DNA of 43,627 nucleotides from JBCAWW01 sp039024315. Its GTDB lineage: Bacteria > Bacteroidota > Bacteroidia > J057. The stretch covers positions 1 through 43,627 of the forward strand of contig JBCCQN010000044.1 of the NCBI GenBank assembly GCA_039024315.1, written 5' to 3'. A program made the position numbers and the translations under genes. Below the pieces are notes generated by a model. That model was not told the DNA's origin. It ran no database searches and was given only the letters and a program-made list of their open reading frames with translations. Positions within the stretch are counted from its first letter, which is position 1. Each line of letters starts with the position of its first letter. Positions 25,568-33,349 of the stretch are shown here, piece by piece.

Positions 25568-28495
25568 CTAGGAAATGATTTGTCGGTGTTTATGAGTCTC
25601 CCAATGAGCCAATTTCTCTTTGAGTATGGTAATCCGCACTGGTTTGCTGATATAATCGTCCATCCCAGCAGCAAAACAACGCTCCTTATCTTCCTTCATG
25701 GCATTGGCAGTCATCGCGATAATGACGGGGCGTTCGGCGAGGCCGTCATACAAACGATGAATCTCGCGGGTAGCCGTCAGACCATCCATCTCCGGCATCT
25801 GAATATCCATCAAAATCAAATCGTATTGAATCTGCTGGATCGCCTCTAGGGCCTCTAAGCCATTGTTGGCAATATCAGCTTGATAGCCAATCTTGCTCAA
25901 CATCTGTAAAGCTACTTTTTGATTGACACGATTATCTTCCGTCAAAAGGATGCGTAACTTGTTTTGCGGCTGAGCGTTCTGCGGAGCAGTACTCGTGATC
26001 AGAGGCTCTACTTTAGTGCCCCAATATGATTGGCAAACCCGAATCAGTTGCTTACGACGAATAGGCTTGGCTAGACAGGCAATATGCAGGGCCTTATCTT
26101 CAGGCGTAGGAGTAGTTGCCTTATCTGACAACATCAGTAAGGGTAAATCTTGGTACTGAGGGATCTGTCTTATCGCTCGGCTCAAACTAGGGCCACGCCC
26201 ATCGGGCAAGCTATAGTCCAGCCAGACCATATCCACTTTCTGATCTGCCATCAAAAATTCTTGAGCCGATGCAATAGAAGTACACAGATGAGGTTTCATC
26301 CCCCAATTCGTGGCATTTCGCATGAGCGTTTGCCCCACGACAGGATGATCTTCAACGATGAGAATATGTTTGTCCCAAAATTCGGAATACTCAATGCGCT
26401 CTTGCTGTTTGCCCTCCGCCGAGATGGTAAAATGAAAGGTAGAACCTTGATTTTCAACGCTATCAACCCAGATGCTTCCGCCCATCAGTTCTACGAGTTG
26501 CTTACTAATGGCCAAGCCCAAACCAGAGCCCCCATATTTGCGCGTAGTCGAGGCATCTACTTGGGAAAAAGACTGAAATAAACGCGCTTGACGATCTAGC
26601 GGGATGCCGATACCAGAATCTTGAACCGAAAAATGATAGAGTAGCTTTTGTACATTGGCAGGATCAGGAGCAGCACTCAAGCGCAAACTGATATCCCCTT
26701 TTTCGGTAAACTTGACGGCATTGCTGATCAAATTGAGCAAAATCTGCCGGATACGGGTGATATCACTTTTGACCAAGAGGGGCACATCGGGATTGATCTG
26801 GCAGGCGAGTTCCAATTGCTTGGTACGTACCTTGGCACCCATAAGATCAAAGACTTCCTCTATGGATTCATAAACATCAAACTCTTGGATCTCCAATTCG
26901 AGCTTGCCCGAGTCAATTTTGGAAAAGTCCAATATATCGTTGATCAAGGTCAGCAAATTATCCCCACTATTTTTGATGGTAGATACTAAGTCAACTTGCT
27001 CGTGATTGAGAGGCGTTTCGGCGAGTAGCCCGGTCATACCAATTACCGCATTGAGAGGCGTTCTGATCTCATGGCTCATAGTAGCAAGAAAACTAGCTTT
27101 AGCTTCTGAAGCGGATTCAGCTTTATCTCGAGCATCAACTAAGGCCTCATTTTTTTGCTCGATTTCCTCTTTTTGAGCGGTGATTTCGGCGGTTCTTGCT
27201 TGAACGATTGACTCAAGTTTCTGGTTTTGTTGCTCCAGTTTTTTATTGAGAGAGAAGACTTTTGCTGATTCTGCAATTTTTTCTTGTAGGGCTTTTTCTC
27301 TATCCCGCTTGAGGATATTGATCTTTTCGGTCATCCCAAGGGTAAGAATCGTCATCAAGAGGACTGAAAGAGCAGGCATCGCGAGGACGAAACTGGGAGG
27401 TACCAAGGGGAAGCCCGCAATGTGAAAGGTGTACAAAACACACATCAAAAAAATACCACTGAAGTACGCGAGCAGGTATTGGGATTCTCGCTTCCCTTTT
27501 CTAAATCCAATTATTGATCCTATCAATGGCAAAGAGTAACCAGAAATGATCACCACAGGGATGGCAATAAATAATATGGAGCTAGGCAAGACTCCATAGC
27601 AGAGTAATACGAGGCATGCTAAAATCAAATAAATCCGCCCAGCCTGATAAGTACGAGGAGCAAAATTTTTGATCCCCATAAAATAGCTGGTGAATAAGGT
27701 AAACGTAATGACGAGCATCATGGCGGAGACGGCATCCCCTGTGCCACCAGCCCAAATCACTATTTGAGGAAAAAACTGCCCCATCGTGCCATCCATAAAC
27801 AGATTGGCAACCAAATCAACCAAGAGAAAAAGCTGATAAAAGAGATAATTACGGTCTTTGGTAGCTCGAAAAAAGAAGACGTTGAGGATCAAAAACACCA
27901 ATAAAAGTAGGTATTCACCTCCTCTGAGAAAGTCGAGAAAGCTCTGCGTCTGTAAAAATTCATCCTCGCCAATCACGTTCAAAGGAATGCCTGCCAAACT
28001 TAAGGTGTGGATCCGCAAAAAAGCTTGATATTGAGTATGAGATTGGGCCTCAAAGGGGAAGGCTAGCATATGGCCTTGATGGGCCCGCTTGGCTTGGACA
28101 ATACTTTCTCCATTCAAGCCGTGATATACCTCTTGCCCTTGCTCATCAAAAACCCACAACTCAATCTCAAAGAGGTCGAAGTTGTCCAGCCAAAAGTAGA
28201 TATCTTCCCTTTTATCTTGGGGATTATGAAATTGGAATTTGAGCCAGTGATTGCCAAAACCAATAGGAAAATTGAGGGATGCTTGAGTTTGTACTGCAAA
28301 AGTAGATGCATTTATTACATCCTTCAACTGCATTGATTGGGTAGAATCGTACAAGGCCTGAACATAAAGGCCGATTAATTGTTTAGGCTGATCTGCTTGG
28401 AGGGCGAAGGATTTTTCTTGCGCAGATAGTTTACTTTGTAATCCAAAAAGTAGAATTAAGCATAGGGTAGGCAGGAAATATCGAATTGTAGTCAT
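25568..28495 (-). CDS. Hybrid sensor histidine kinase, 7TM-DISM sensor with two receiver domains
   Basis: This inner-membrane kinase has about 975 residues. Order: signal peptide; periplasmic 7TMR-DISMED2-like sensor (about 35-175); seven transmembrane helices (about 180-395); coiled coil (about 400-470); HisKA with the H-box MSHEIRTPLN near residue 475; HATPase_c with the N-box NLISNAVKF near 590, DSGIGIP and GSGLGLAIS; receiver 1 (about 708-835, phosphoacceptor Asp in WLDYSLPDG near 760); receiver 2 (about 846-970, acidic EDN and LMDIQMPEMDG near 895). No DNA-binding output domain or partner regulator is next to it, so the phosphorelay must end elsewhere. The DISM sensor family often binds carbohydrate-like ligands. 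ATG at 28495 is preferred over an in-frame TTG at 28507. It is convergent with the adhesin operon. Confidence 0.9.
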   Translation of the reverse strand: MTTIRYFLPTLCLILLFGLQSKLSAQEKSFALQADQPKQLIGLYVQALYDSTQSMQLKDVINASTFAVQTQASLNFPIGFGNHWLKFQFHNPQDKREDIYFWLDNFDLFEIELWVFDEQGQEVYHGLNGESIVQAKRAHQGHMLAFPFEAQSHTQYQAFLRIHTLSLAGIPLNVIGEDEFLQTQSFLDFLRGGEYLLLLVFLILNVFFFRATKDRNYLFYQLFLLVDLVANLFMDGTMGQFFPQIVIWAGGTGDAVSAMMLVITFTLFTSYFMGIKNFAPRTYQAGRIYLILACLVLLCYGVLPSSILFIAIPVVIISGYSLPLIGSIIGFRKGKRESQYLLAYFSGIFLMCVLYTFHIAGFPLVPPSFVLAMPALSVLLMTILTLGMTEKINILKRDREKALQEKIAESAKVFSLNKKLEQQNQKLESIVQARTAEITAQKEEIEQKNEALVDARDKAESASEAKASFLATMSHEIRTPLNAVIGMTGLLAETPLNHEQVDLVSTIKNSGDNLLTLINDILDFSKIDSGKLELEIQEFDVYESIEEVFDLMGAKVRTKQLELACQINPDVPLLVKSDITRIRQILLNLISNAVKFTEKGDISLRLSAAPDPANVQKLLYHFSVQDSGIGIPLDRQARLFQSFSQVDASTTRKYGGSGLGLAISKQLVELMGGSIWVDSVENQGSTFHFTISAEGKQQERIEYSEFWDKHILIVEDHPVVGQTLMRNATNWGMKPHLCTSIASAQEFLMADQKVDMVWLDYSLPDGRGPSLSRAIRQIPQYQDLPLLMLSDKATTPTPEDKALHIACLAKPIRRKQLIRVCQSYWGTKVEPLITSTAPQNAQPQNKLRILLTEDNRVNQKVALQMLSKIGYQADIANNGLEALEAIQQIQYDLILMDIQMPEMDGLTATREIHRLYDGLAERPVIIAMTANAMKEDKERCFAAGMDDYISKPVRITILKEKLAHWETHKHRQIIS

Positions 28496-28576
28496 CGTGA
28501 GGGGCAATTTGGCTTGTCACAAAATAGCCCACCAATCACATAAGCAAAACTATATACTTACTTGATTCTAAGGCGC

Positions 28577-29281
28577 TCAGTGTGTGGAATCCTCTAATTT
28601 TTGGTTTAGATCTTTCACTAAAACTCTTAGAGAAGCGAGTTGTTTCAAATTGATCTTTTGAGCCTTAAGTTGAATCTCTATATCAGGGATATAAGGTTTT
28701 AGGCTATTTATGGCTTTCTTTTTTTGGGGGGGAATGTAAATCAAGTCGGTTTGAAAATAGAGATAAAATTTTTCCTTACGCTCTATGGTCTTTTCGAAGG
28801 AAGCTGTCTGGAAATATGTTGGTTCCCAAAACTTAATTTCAGATTTACGTAACAAGGTCCAAGGACCTTCCAATAGGACTTCAAAGAAACCGGATTCGAG
28901 GCCTTCCTGCGCAAAGTATTGCGAAGGATTTACAAAATGATGCATTGTTTGATCGTCTGCTTCAATGAAAAACTCCGTAATCATATCAACCGAGAGGAAT
29001 TTGGTCTCTCTTCCTAGAAAGACTTCTAGTCTTTGCCCCTGGAGATCAAAGCGCAACGGAAATTCGTCAACTACTGACCCATTCTTAAATTTGATAATCC
29101 CCTTGCTCCACTGTAAACGCCAATAGGTATTGCTTTCAGTCTCGTCTTCCACTCGATTATTCACATTCATCATGGCCCCATTGTAGAGGTTTTGTATCCT
29201 CACGTCAATGGGGGCTAGGGTTTGAGCCCATCCTAAGGAGATGGTAAACGAGAGCATCCAATAGAGCACGAAAATTTTCAT
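28577..29281 (-). CDS. Secreted protein of unknown function, paralogue B
   Basis: This 234-residue protein has a Sec signal peptide (about 1-19, SLGWAQ). No known family could be named with certainty. It is a paralogue of the protein at 29669-30394: shared segments include IQNLYNG, WSKGIIKFKNG/WSKGTVKLKNG, FEVLLEGPWTLLRKSEI and KKKAINSLKPYIPDI followed by INLKQLASLRVLVKDLN. The first two thirds look strand-rich; the last 50 residues are Lys-rich helices. No lipobox, no C-terminal sorting domain. It is separated from its sister by 387 bp of repeat-bearing DNA and from the kinase by 81 bp. Function unknown; it may be an accessory envelope protein of the SusCD system upstream. Confidence 0.75.
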   Translation of the reverse strand: MKIFVLYWMLSFTISLGWAQTLAPIDVRIQNLYNGAMMNVNNRVEDETESNTYWRLQWSKGIIKFKNGSVVDEFPLRFDLQGQRLEVFLGRETKFLSVDMITEFFIEADDQTMHHFVNPSQYFAQEGLESGFFEVLLEGPWTLLRKSEIKFWEPTYFQTASFEKTIERKEKFYLYFQTDLIYIPPQKKKAINSLKPYIPDIEIQLKAQKINLKQLASLRVLVKDLNQKLEDSTH

Positions 29282-29533
29282 ATGAAGTAGGATTATTGGA
29301 TGAGTTTAGTAGCTAGTCAAGTATTATTCCATATAGGAAAATAAGCAATGGATAGGAAGAAAAGAAGTACTACTGATGAGAAGACGACTGCATTAACCCC
29401 CAAAGCGTAGTTTTGCCAGCTGTGGTAATGGATTTATAGTCATGCCGCTTAGGGATCGCGTTTAGGGTTACTGCTGCGCAGAACGAGGGAAAAATAGGGC
29501 CTCATGGCTCATAAAAGCCATTTTATTTGTACT

Positions 29534-29575
29534 GAATACTCCCGAAAGCTTTCGGGATGCTTTCTACTCAGTACA
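29534..29575 (-). repeat. 18-bp perfect palindrome repeat, copy B, within a larger imperfect inverted repeat
   Basis: TCCCGAAAGCTTTCGGGA (29540-29557) is identical to copy A at 25394-25411. Here the flanks also pair imperfectly: GTACTGA just before and TCAGTAC just after form the ends of an inverted repeat of about 46 bp (29529-29574). Copy B is inverted relative to copy A. Confidence 0.75.
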
Positions 29576-29588
29576 TACTTTTTACGCT

Positions 29589-29614
29589 TTGATATAAGCG
29601 TTCCGCGCAGCGGT
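29589..29614 (-). repeat. Dispersed intergenic repeat, inverted copy
   Basis: The minus strand reads ACCGCTGCGCGGAACG and on into CGCTTATATCAA. The 19-mer CGCGGAACGCTTATATCAA is identical to 149-167 near the left edge of the window. Confidence 0.65.
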
Positions 29615-29668
29615 AATGCCCAAAGAATCAGCAAAAAACTAAGCTAGATTTAATCTCAATGGTAATAA

Positions 29669-30394
29669 TCACCTACTTTCATCTTCAAGGCTTGCATTCA
29701 AATCCACCACCAAGAGTTGCAGAGAGGCGAGTTGCTTAAAGTTAATTTTGTCCACTTTGACCCGAGCTCCGATAGTCGGTATATGAGGTTTTAGCGCATC
29801 AATGGCTTTCTTTTTTTGTTTGGGAATCCGGATCAGCTCTCCTTCGTGAAATAGGTAGAACATATCTTGCCTGATGGCGGTCTGACTGGTGGAGCCAGCA
29901 TCTAGGGCGACTACGTAATTAGGTTTGAGAAGCTCAATTTCAGATTTACGGAGTAAGGTCCAAGGCCCTTCAATAAGGACTTCAAAAAAGCCATCTACAA
30001 AGCCATCATAGCCAAAATAGCTAGTAGGACTTACAAAATGATGTAATTCTTCACCTTCCGCTTCAAGATAAAACTCTTCAATCAAGCTACCGGGCAACAG
30101 TTTGGTCTCACTACCCAGAAAGATTTCTAGCCCTTGCCCCATCAAATCAAAACGCATAGGGAAGGCATCTACTTTGCCGCCGTTTTTTAGCTTTACTGTA
30201 CCCTTGGACCATTCTTCATTCCAATAAAGACTGCCTTCCACTTCTTGGGAGCGAAGGTCGTAAACATCAATGGCTTCGCCGCTATAGAGATTTTGCAATC
30301 TCATCGTAAAGGGGTCTGAACGTTGGGCGAAGCCAGTAAAAACAATCAGGGTCAATAGGAGAGTCAGGAAACAGGATTTCATGAGGATTTTCAT
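29669..30394 (-). CDS. Secreted protein of unknown function, paralogue A
   Basis: This 241-residue protein has a signal peptide (about 1-23, ending TGFAQ). It is the closer of two paralogues to the susD genes, starting 35 nt after the second susD-like gene, so it is probably in that operon. Conserved features with its sister are LQNLYSG near the N-terminus, WSKGTVKLKNG, MRFDLMGQGLEIFLGSETKL, FFEVLIEGPWTLLRKSEIE, and the Lys-rich tail (KQKKKAIDALKPHIP). The layout, a strand-rich domain then a basic helical tail, suggests a periplasmic or outer-membrane associated accessory protein. The family was not recognised. The start is ATG 30394; a second ATG at 30382 would also leave a signal peptide. 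Confidence 0.75.
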   Translation of the reverse strand: MKILMKSCFLTLLLTLIVFTGFAQRSDPFTMRLQNLYSGEAIDVYDLRSQEVEGSLYWNEEWSKGTVKLKNGGKVDAFPMRFDLMGQGLEIFLGSETKLLPGSLIEEFYLEAEGEELHHFVSPTSYFGYDGFVDGFFEVLIEGPWTLLRKSEIELLKPNYVVALDAGSTSQTAIRQDMFYLFHEGELIRIPKQKKKAIDALKPHIPTIGARVKVDKINFKQLASLQLLVVDLNASLEDESR

Positions 30395-30429
30395 TATAGC
30401 TTAAGGAAAATAAATCTTCAATTTGGTCC

Positions 30430-31818
30430 TTAATAATCGGCAAAAGCCCAAGTGTCAGAGCTCAGCAAAGCTCCTCCTTGACGCATAGTAGCAGCTTGCC
30501 AGTTGGTGTAGTTAGTAGTTTGTTCGATTTCTGGATACAGGAATCTGACTGGAATTATTCCATTGGGGTTGAAGGCAGAGTTGCCAAAGGGATCAGGATC
30601 AAGTTCCGGATATCCAGTACGTCGCCAGTTGGTCCATGCTTGTTGTGGTGCATAGCCAAAATAGGCATAATAAGCCTCTTCTATAATGCGGCTTAGACTT
30701 TGGTCATAGTCAAAGTTGCTCAAATCAGCTCTTTGATTGATGTAGATTTCAGCATCCGTTCCGGGAACGCCTATATCAGCCATATTAGCCCGAATCGCCA
30801 TTTTGAGGGTTTCTTCAACTTGGTCCATAGAGGCTTGGGTATAAAGGAGGGCTTCGGCCTTGAGGAACAATAATTCGGCATATGCGATAATAGGGATAGC
30901 CGCATCAGAATCACTCCAGCGCAGGGAGGTATTAGGGTCAAAGTATTGATAATCCCAGCCATCAAAAACCATATAGTAATCAATCCGAGGATCTGCATGA
31001 TTGGCAAGGCTATCCTGGAATCGCTTATCTACGGCCATGGTGTTTGGCCGTGCGTAGCCATAAGTAGCTAAGGGATTTTCGGCACCTTCTGCTTTATTCC
31101 ATTGAAAATTTGCTTGTTCAGTAAGGTCAGAGAAGCTTTGCTTGATCCACTCTAGCGCCTTGGCTCCAGCATCCTCGTCTCGACGGCTTAAATGCATAGC
31201 ATATCTTGCTTTCAAGGCATAGGCGCAGGCAATCCAAGCTTCAGCATCGCCCCCGTAAACGAGATCATCTGAGGCCGGTCCGGCCGCTGCCGGAGGCATC
31301 TTAAGGTCTTCAATGGCTTGATCCAAGAGATCTTGCACACCCGCATAAACGACATCTTGAGGATCATATGCTGGTTGTAGCTGATTGCTCCCTTCGAGGG
31401 CCTCACTAAAAGGAACCTCCCCAAACATAGAGGCTAGCATACCATAGTTTTCGGCCATGATAATGCGAGCAATAGCACGATAATAAGGTTGCTCTTCTTC
31501 AGTCGCCTGGATTACGATATTGTTGGCATCCTTGAGTGCTCCGGCATAAACGCCATCGCTCCAAAATCTATTGGTGGTTACGGGGGGTACAAAGTAATTG
31601 GGCCAACAACCAGAGCCATAAAAATATTGCACGAAACCAGCACTAGCTCGTCCTGGAGTCCCCCATTGATTTTTAGCCGTTTGCAGTAAGGCAATCGGTA
31701 ATTGCTGCCTGAGCGCTACTCCAGAAACTCGGGTAGGATCTATATTGACTTGGGTCACATCACAGCCTGTGATGAGCAAGAAGCTGAGACATAAAAATGG
31801 CATCAGAATGTTTCGCAT
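30430..31818 (-). CDS. SusD/RagB-like outer-membrane lipoprotein (SusD-like_2 type), second copy
   Basis: This 462-residue lipoprotein has a lipobox Cys19 (LLITGC). The body matches SusD-like_2 proteins, surface lipoproteins that cap a SusC transporter and bind its substrate: MAENYGMLASMFGEVPFSEAL, EAWIACAYALKARYAMHLS, ELLFLKAEALLYTQ and the C-terminal RRTGYPELDPDPFG...GIIPVRFLYPEIE. It is a paralogue of the gene upstream (31911-33329), colinear over its full length. A terminator-like hairpin stands between them, so this copy may be expressed less, or from its own promoter (TATATTTA just after the hairpin T-run, minus strand). Substrate not predictable from sequence; no enzymes are nearby. 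Confidence 0.87.
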   Translation of the reverse strand: MRNILMPFLCLSFLLITGCDVTQVNIDPTRVSGVALRQQLPIALLQTAKNQWGTPGRASAGFVQYFYGSGCWPNYFVPPVTTNRFWSDGVYAGALKDANNIVIQATEEEQPYYRAIARIIMAENYGMLASMFGEVPFSEALEGSNQLQPAYDPQDVVYAGVQDLLDQAIEDLKMPPAAAGPASDDLVYGGDAEAWIACAYALKARYAMHLSRRDEDAGAKALEWIKQSFSDLTEQANFQWNKAEGAENPLATYGYARPNTMAVDKRFQDSLANHADPRIDYYMVFDGWDYQYFDPNTSLRWSDSDAAIPIIAYAELLFLKAEALLYTQASMDQVEETLKMAIRANMADIGVPGTDAEIYINQRADLSNFDYDQSLSRIIEEAYYAYFGYAPQQAWTNWRRTGYPELDPDPFGNSAFNPNGIIPVRFLYPEIEQTTNYTNWQAATMRQGGALLSSDTWAFADY

Positions 31819-31846
31819 GGTGAGAGAGTTGTTGTGCAGATAAATA

Positions 31847-31886
31847 TACTAAAAGAAAAGCAGGTGCCAGCAAAGCCGACACCTGC
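31847..31886 (-). terminator. Terminator-like hairpin between the two tandem susD-like genes
   Basis: On the minus strand GCAGGTGTCGGC pairs with GCTGGCACCTGC over 12 positions (two G-T wobbles) around a TTT loop (31860-31886), followed by TTTTCTTTT. It begins 24 nt after the first susD-like gene ends and stands 28 nt before the second starts (41 nt from the stem). Confidence 0.8.
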
Positions 31887-31910
31887 AAAAATTATATGCC
31901 AGGAAGTAGC

Positions 31911-33329
31911 TTATTCAAAAGCCCAAGTGTCAGCGTCAAGAAGGGCACCTCCTTGAGCAGCCTGAGCAGCTTCCCAATTTTCACGATTAGTCGTTGACTC
32001 ACTATCAGGATAGAGGAAACGACGAGGGATTACACCACTTGGATTCAAACCACCAGAGCCACTGGCAGAAGGAGTCAAAGCAGGGTATCCATTACGACGG
32101 TAATTAGTCCATACCTGCTGGAAGGCCATACCATAAAGTCCTACGTAAGCTTCTTCCATAATACGCTCCAACTTCTCATCTGTACCAGACAGACCAGACA
32201 TATCAGCACGGTCAGCGATATAAGCATCGATAGCAGCAGTGTCGGTTACGCCGACTTCAGCCATACTAGCAGAGATCGCATCTTCTAAGGCAGCTTGTAC
32301 AGTAGCGTCATCAGCACCTGTCCAAAGCAATGCTTCTGCCTTGAGGAATGAAAGCTCAGTGAAAGAGATAATCGGAATGGGAGAATCGTTACTTGACCAA
32401 CGAAGACCAGCACCAGCATCATAGAACTGCCACTCTGAACCGTTGGTAGTCATGTAGAAAGGTAGGCGAGGATCGCTATTACCGTCCATCCATGCATTGA
32501 AACGAGCGTCAATTACCAGAGTGTTTGGACGCTGGATACCGAAAAGTGCAATCGGATTGGCTGCAGTCTGCACAGTTGACCAGAGGAAGTTAGGCTGATC
32601 TGCAGCGCTAGAGAAAGCACTATTTTCGATCAGGGCTAGCGCGGCGTTAGCAGCAGTAGCACCATTGCGCTTAGTGAGGTGCATGGTATAACGGGCTTTA
32701 AGCGCGTTAGCTGTACCAATCCAAGCAGCCGCATCACCACTGTAGATCAAATCATCAGCAGCGGGTCCACCTGCTACTTCTGCTTGAGATAGATCATTGA
32801 TCGCGTCGTCTAGCAGAGCTTGCACTCCTGCATAAACTGCTTCCTGAGAATCGTAAGCAGGCGTAAGGTTTTCAGTACCTTTTAATGCTTGAGAAAAAGG
32901 TACATCACCGAACATAGCTGCAAGCATACCGTAGTTTTCGGCCATCAATACTTTGGCGATACCAGAGTAGTAAGGCTGCCCTTCTGCAGTGGCTTTGTCA
33001 ATAATAACTTGGCAGTCTTTGAGAGCACCAGCATAGGTACCCGTACGCCAATAGTTATTGAAAGTGTTTTGTGGCAACTGATAGTCAGTATAGGCCACCT
33101 GTTGTGCATCAAAACCAATCATCTGTTGCATGATGATACCGCTGATACGAGCTGGGTTAGAAGACTGATTGTAAGCAGTCTGAGTAATCAGAGCAGGAAG
33201 AATCAATCTCAAATCTACGTCTGCGGGACGCGTTGGGTCAACGTTGATAGTAGATAGATCACATGCAGGAGCTACTAAAATCAGGATACCCAGAAGCGCC
33301 GACATGTATATGTTAAATAATTTTTTCAT
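31911..33329 (-). CDS. SusD/RagB-like outer-membrane lipoprotein (SusD-like_2 type), first copy
   Basis: This 472-residue lipoprotein has lipobox Cys23 (LVAPAC). It shows the SusD-like_2 signatures MAENYGMLAAMFGDVPFSQAL, AAWIGTANALKARYTMHLT, SFLKAEALLWTGAD and RRNGYPALTPSASG...GVIPRRFLYPDSE. It follows its SusC partner by 20 nt, so it is the primary lid protein of that transporter. It and the next gene downstream are colinear paralogues. The terminator-like hairpin after it suggests that the ancestral operon was susC-susD and ended here. Confidence 0.9.
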   Translation of the reverse strand: MKKLFNIYMSALLGILILVAPACDLSTINVDPTRPADVDLRLILPALITQTAYNQSSNPARISGIIMQQMIGFDAQQVAYTDYQLPQNTFNNYWRTGTYAGALKDCQVIIDKATAEGQPYYSGIAKVLMAENYGMLAAMFGDVPFSQALKGTENLTPAYDSQEAVYAGVQALLDDAINDLSQAEVAGGPAADDLIYSGDAAAWIGTANALKARYTMHLTKRNGATAANAALALIENSAFSSAADQPNFLWSTVQTAANPIALFGIQRPNTLVIDARFNAWMDGNSDPRLPFYMTTNGSEWQFYDAGAGLRWSSNDSPIPIISFTELSFLKAEALLWTGADDATVQAALEDAISASMAEVGVTDTAAIDAYIADRADMSGLSGTDEKLERIMEEAYVGLYGMAFQQVWTNYRRNGYPALTPSASGSGGLNPSGVIPRRFLYPDSESTTNRENWEAAQAAQGGALLDADTWAFE

Positions 33330-33349
33330 AACAAGTGTTGCTTCTCAAA

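Larger units (their letters stand above)
29282..29668. other. Repeat-bearing intergenic region between the two paralogous secreted proteins
   Basis: No gene is seen in these 387 bp. They hold the element ACTGCTGCGCAGAACG (29470-29485) and its near inverse CGTTCCGCGCAGCGGT (29599-29614), flanking a palindromic repeat of about 46 bp centred at 29548. This is the organisation of a short composite or MITE-like unit. Confidence 0.6.
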
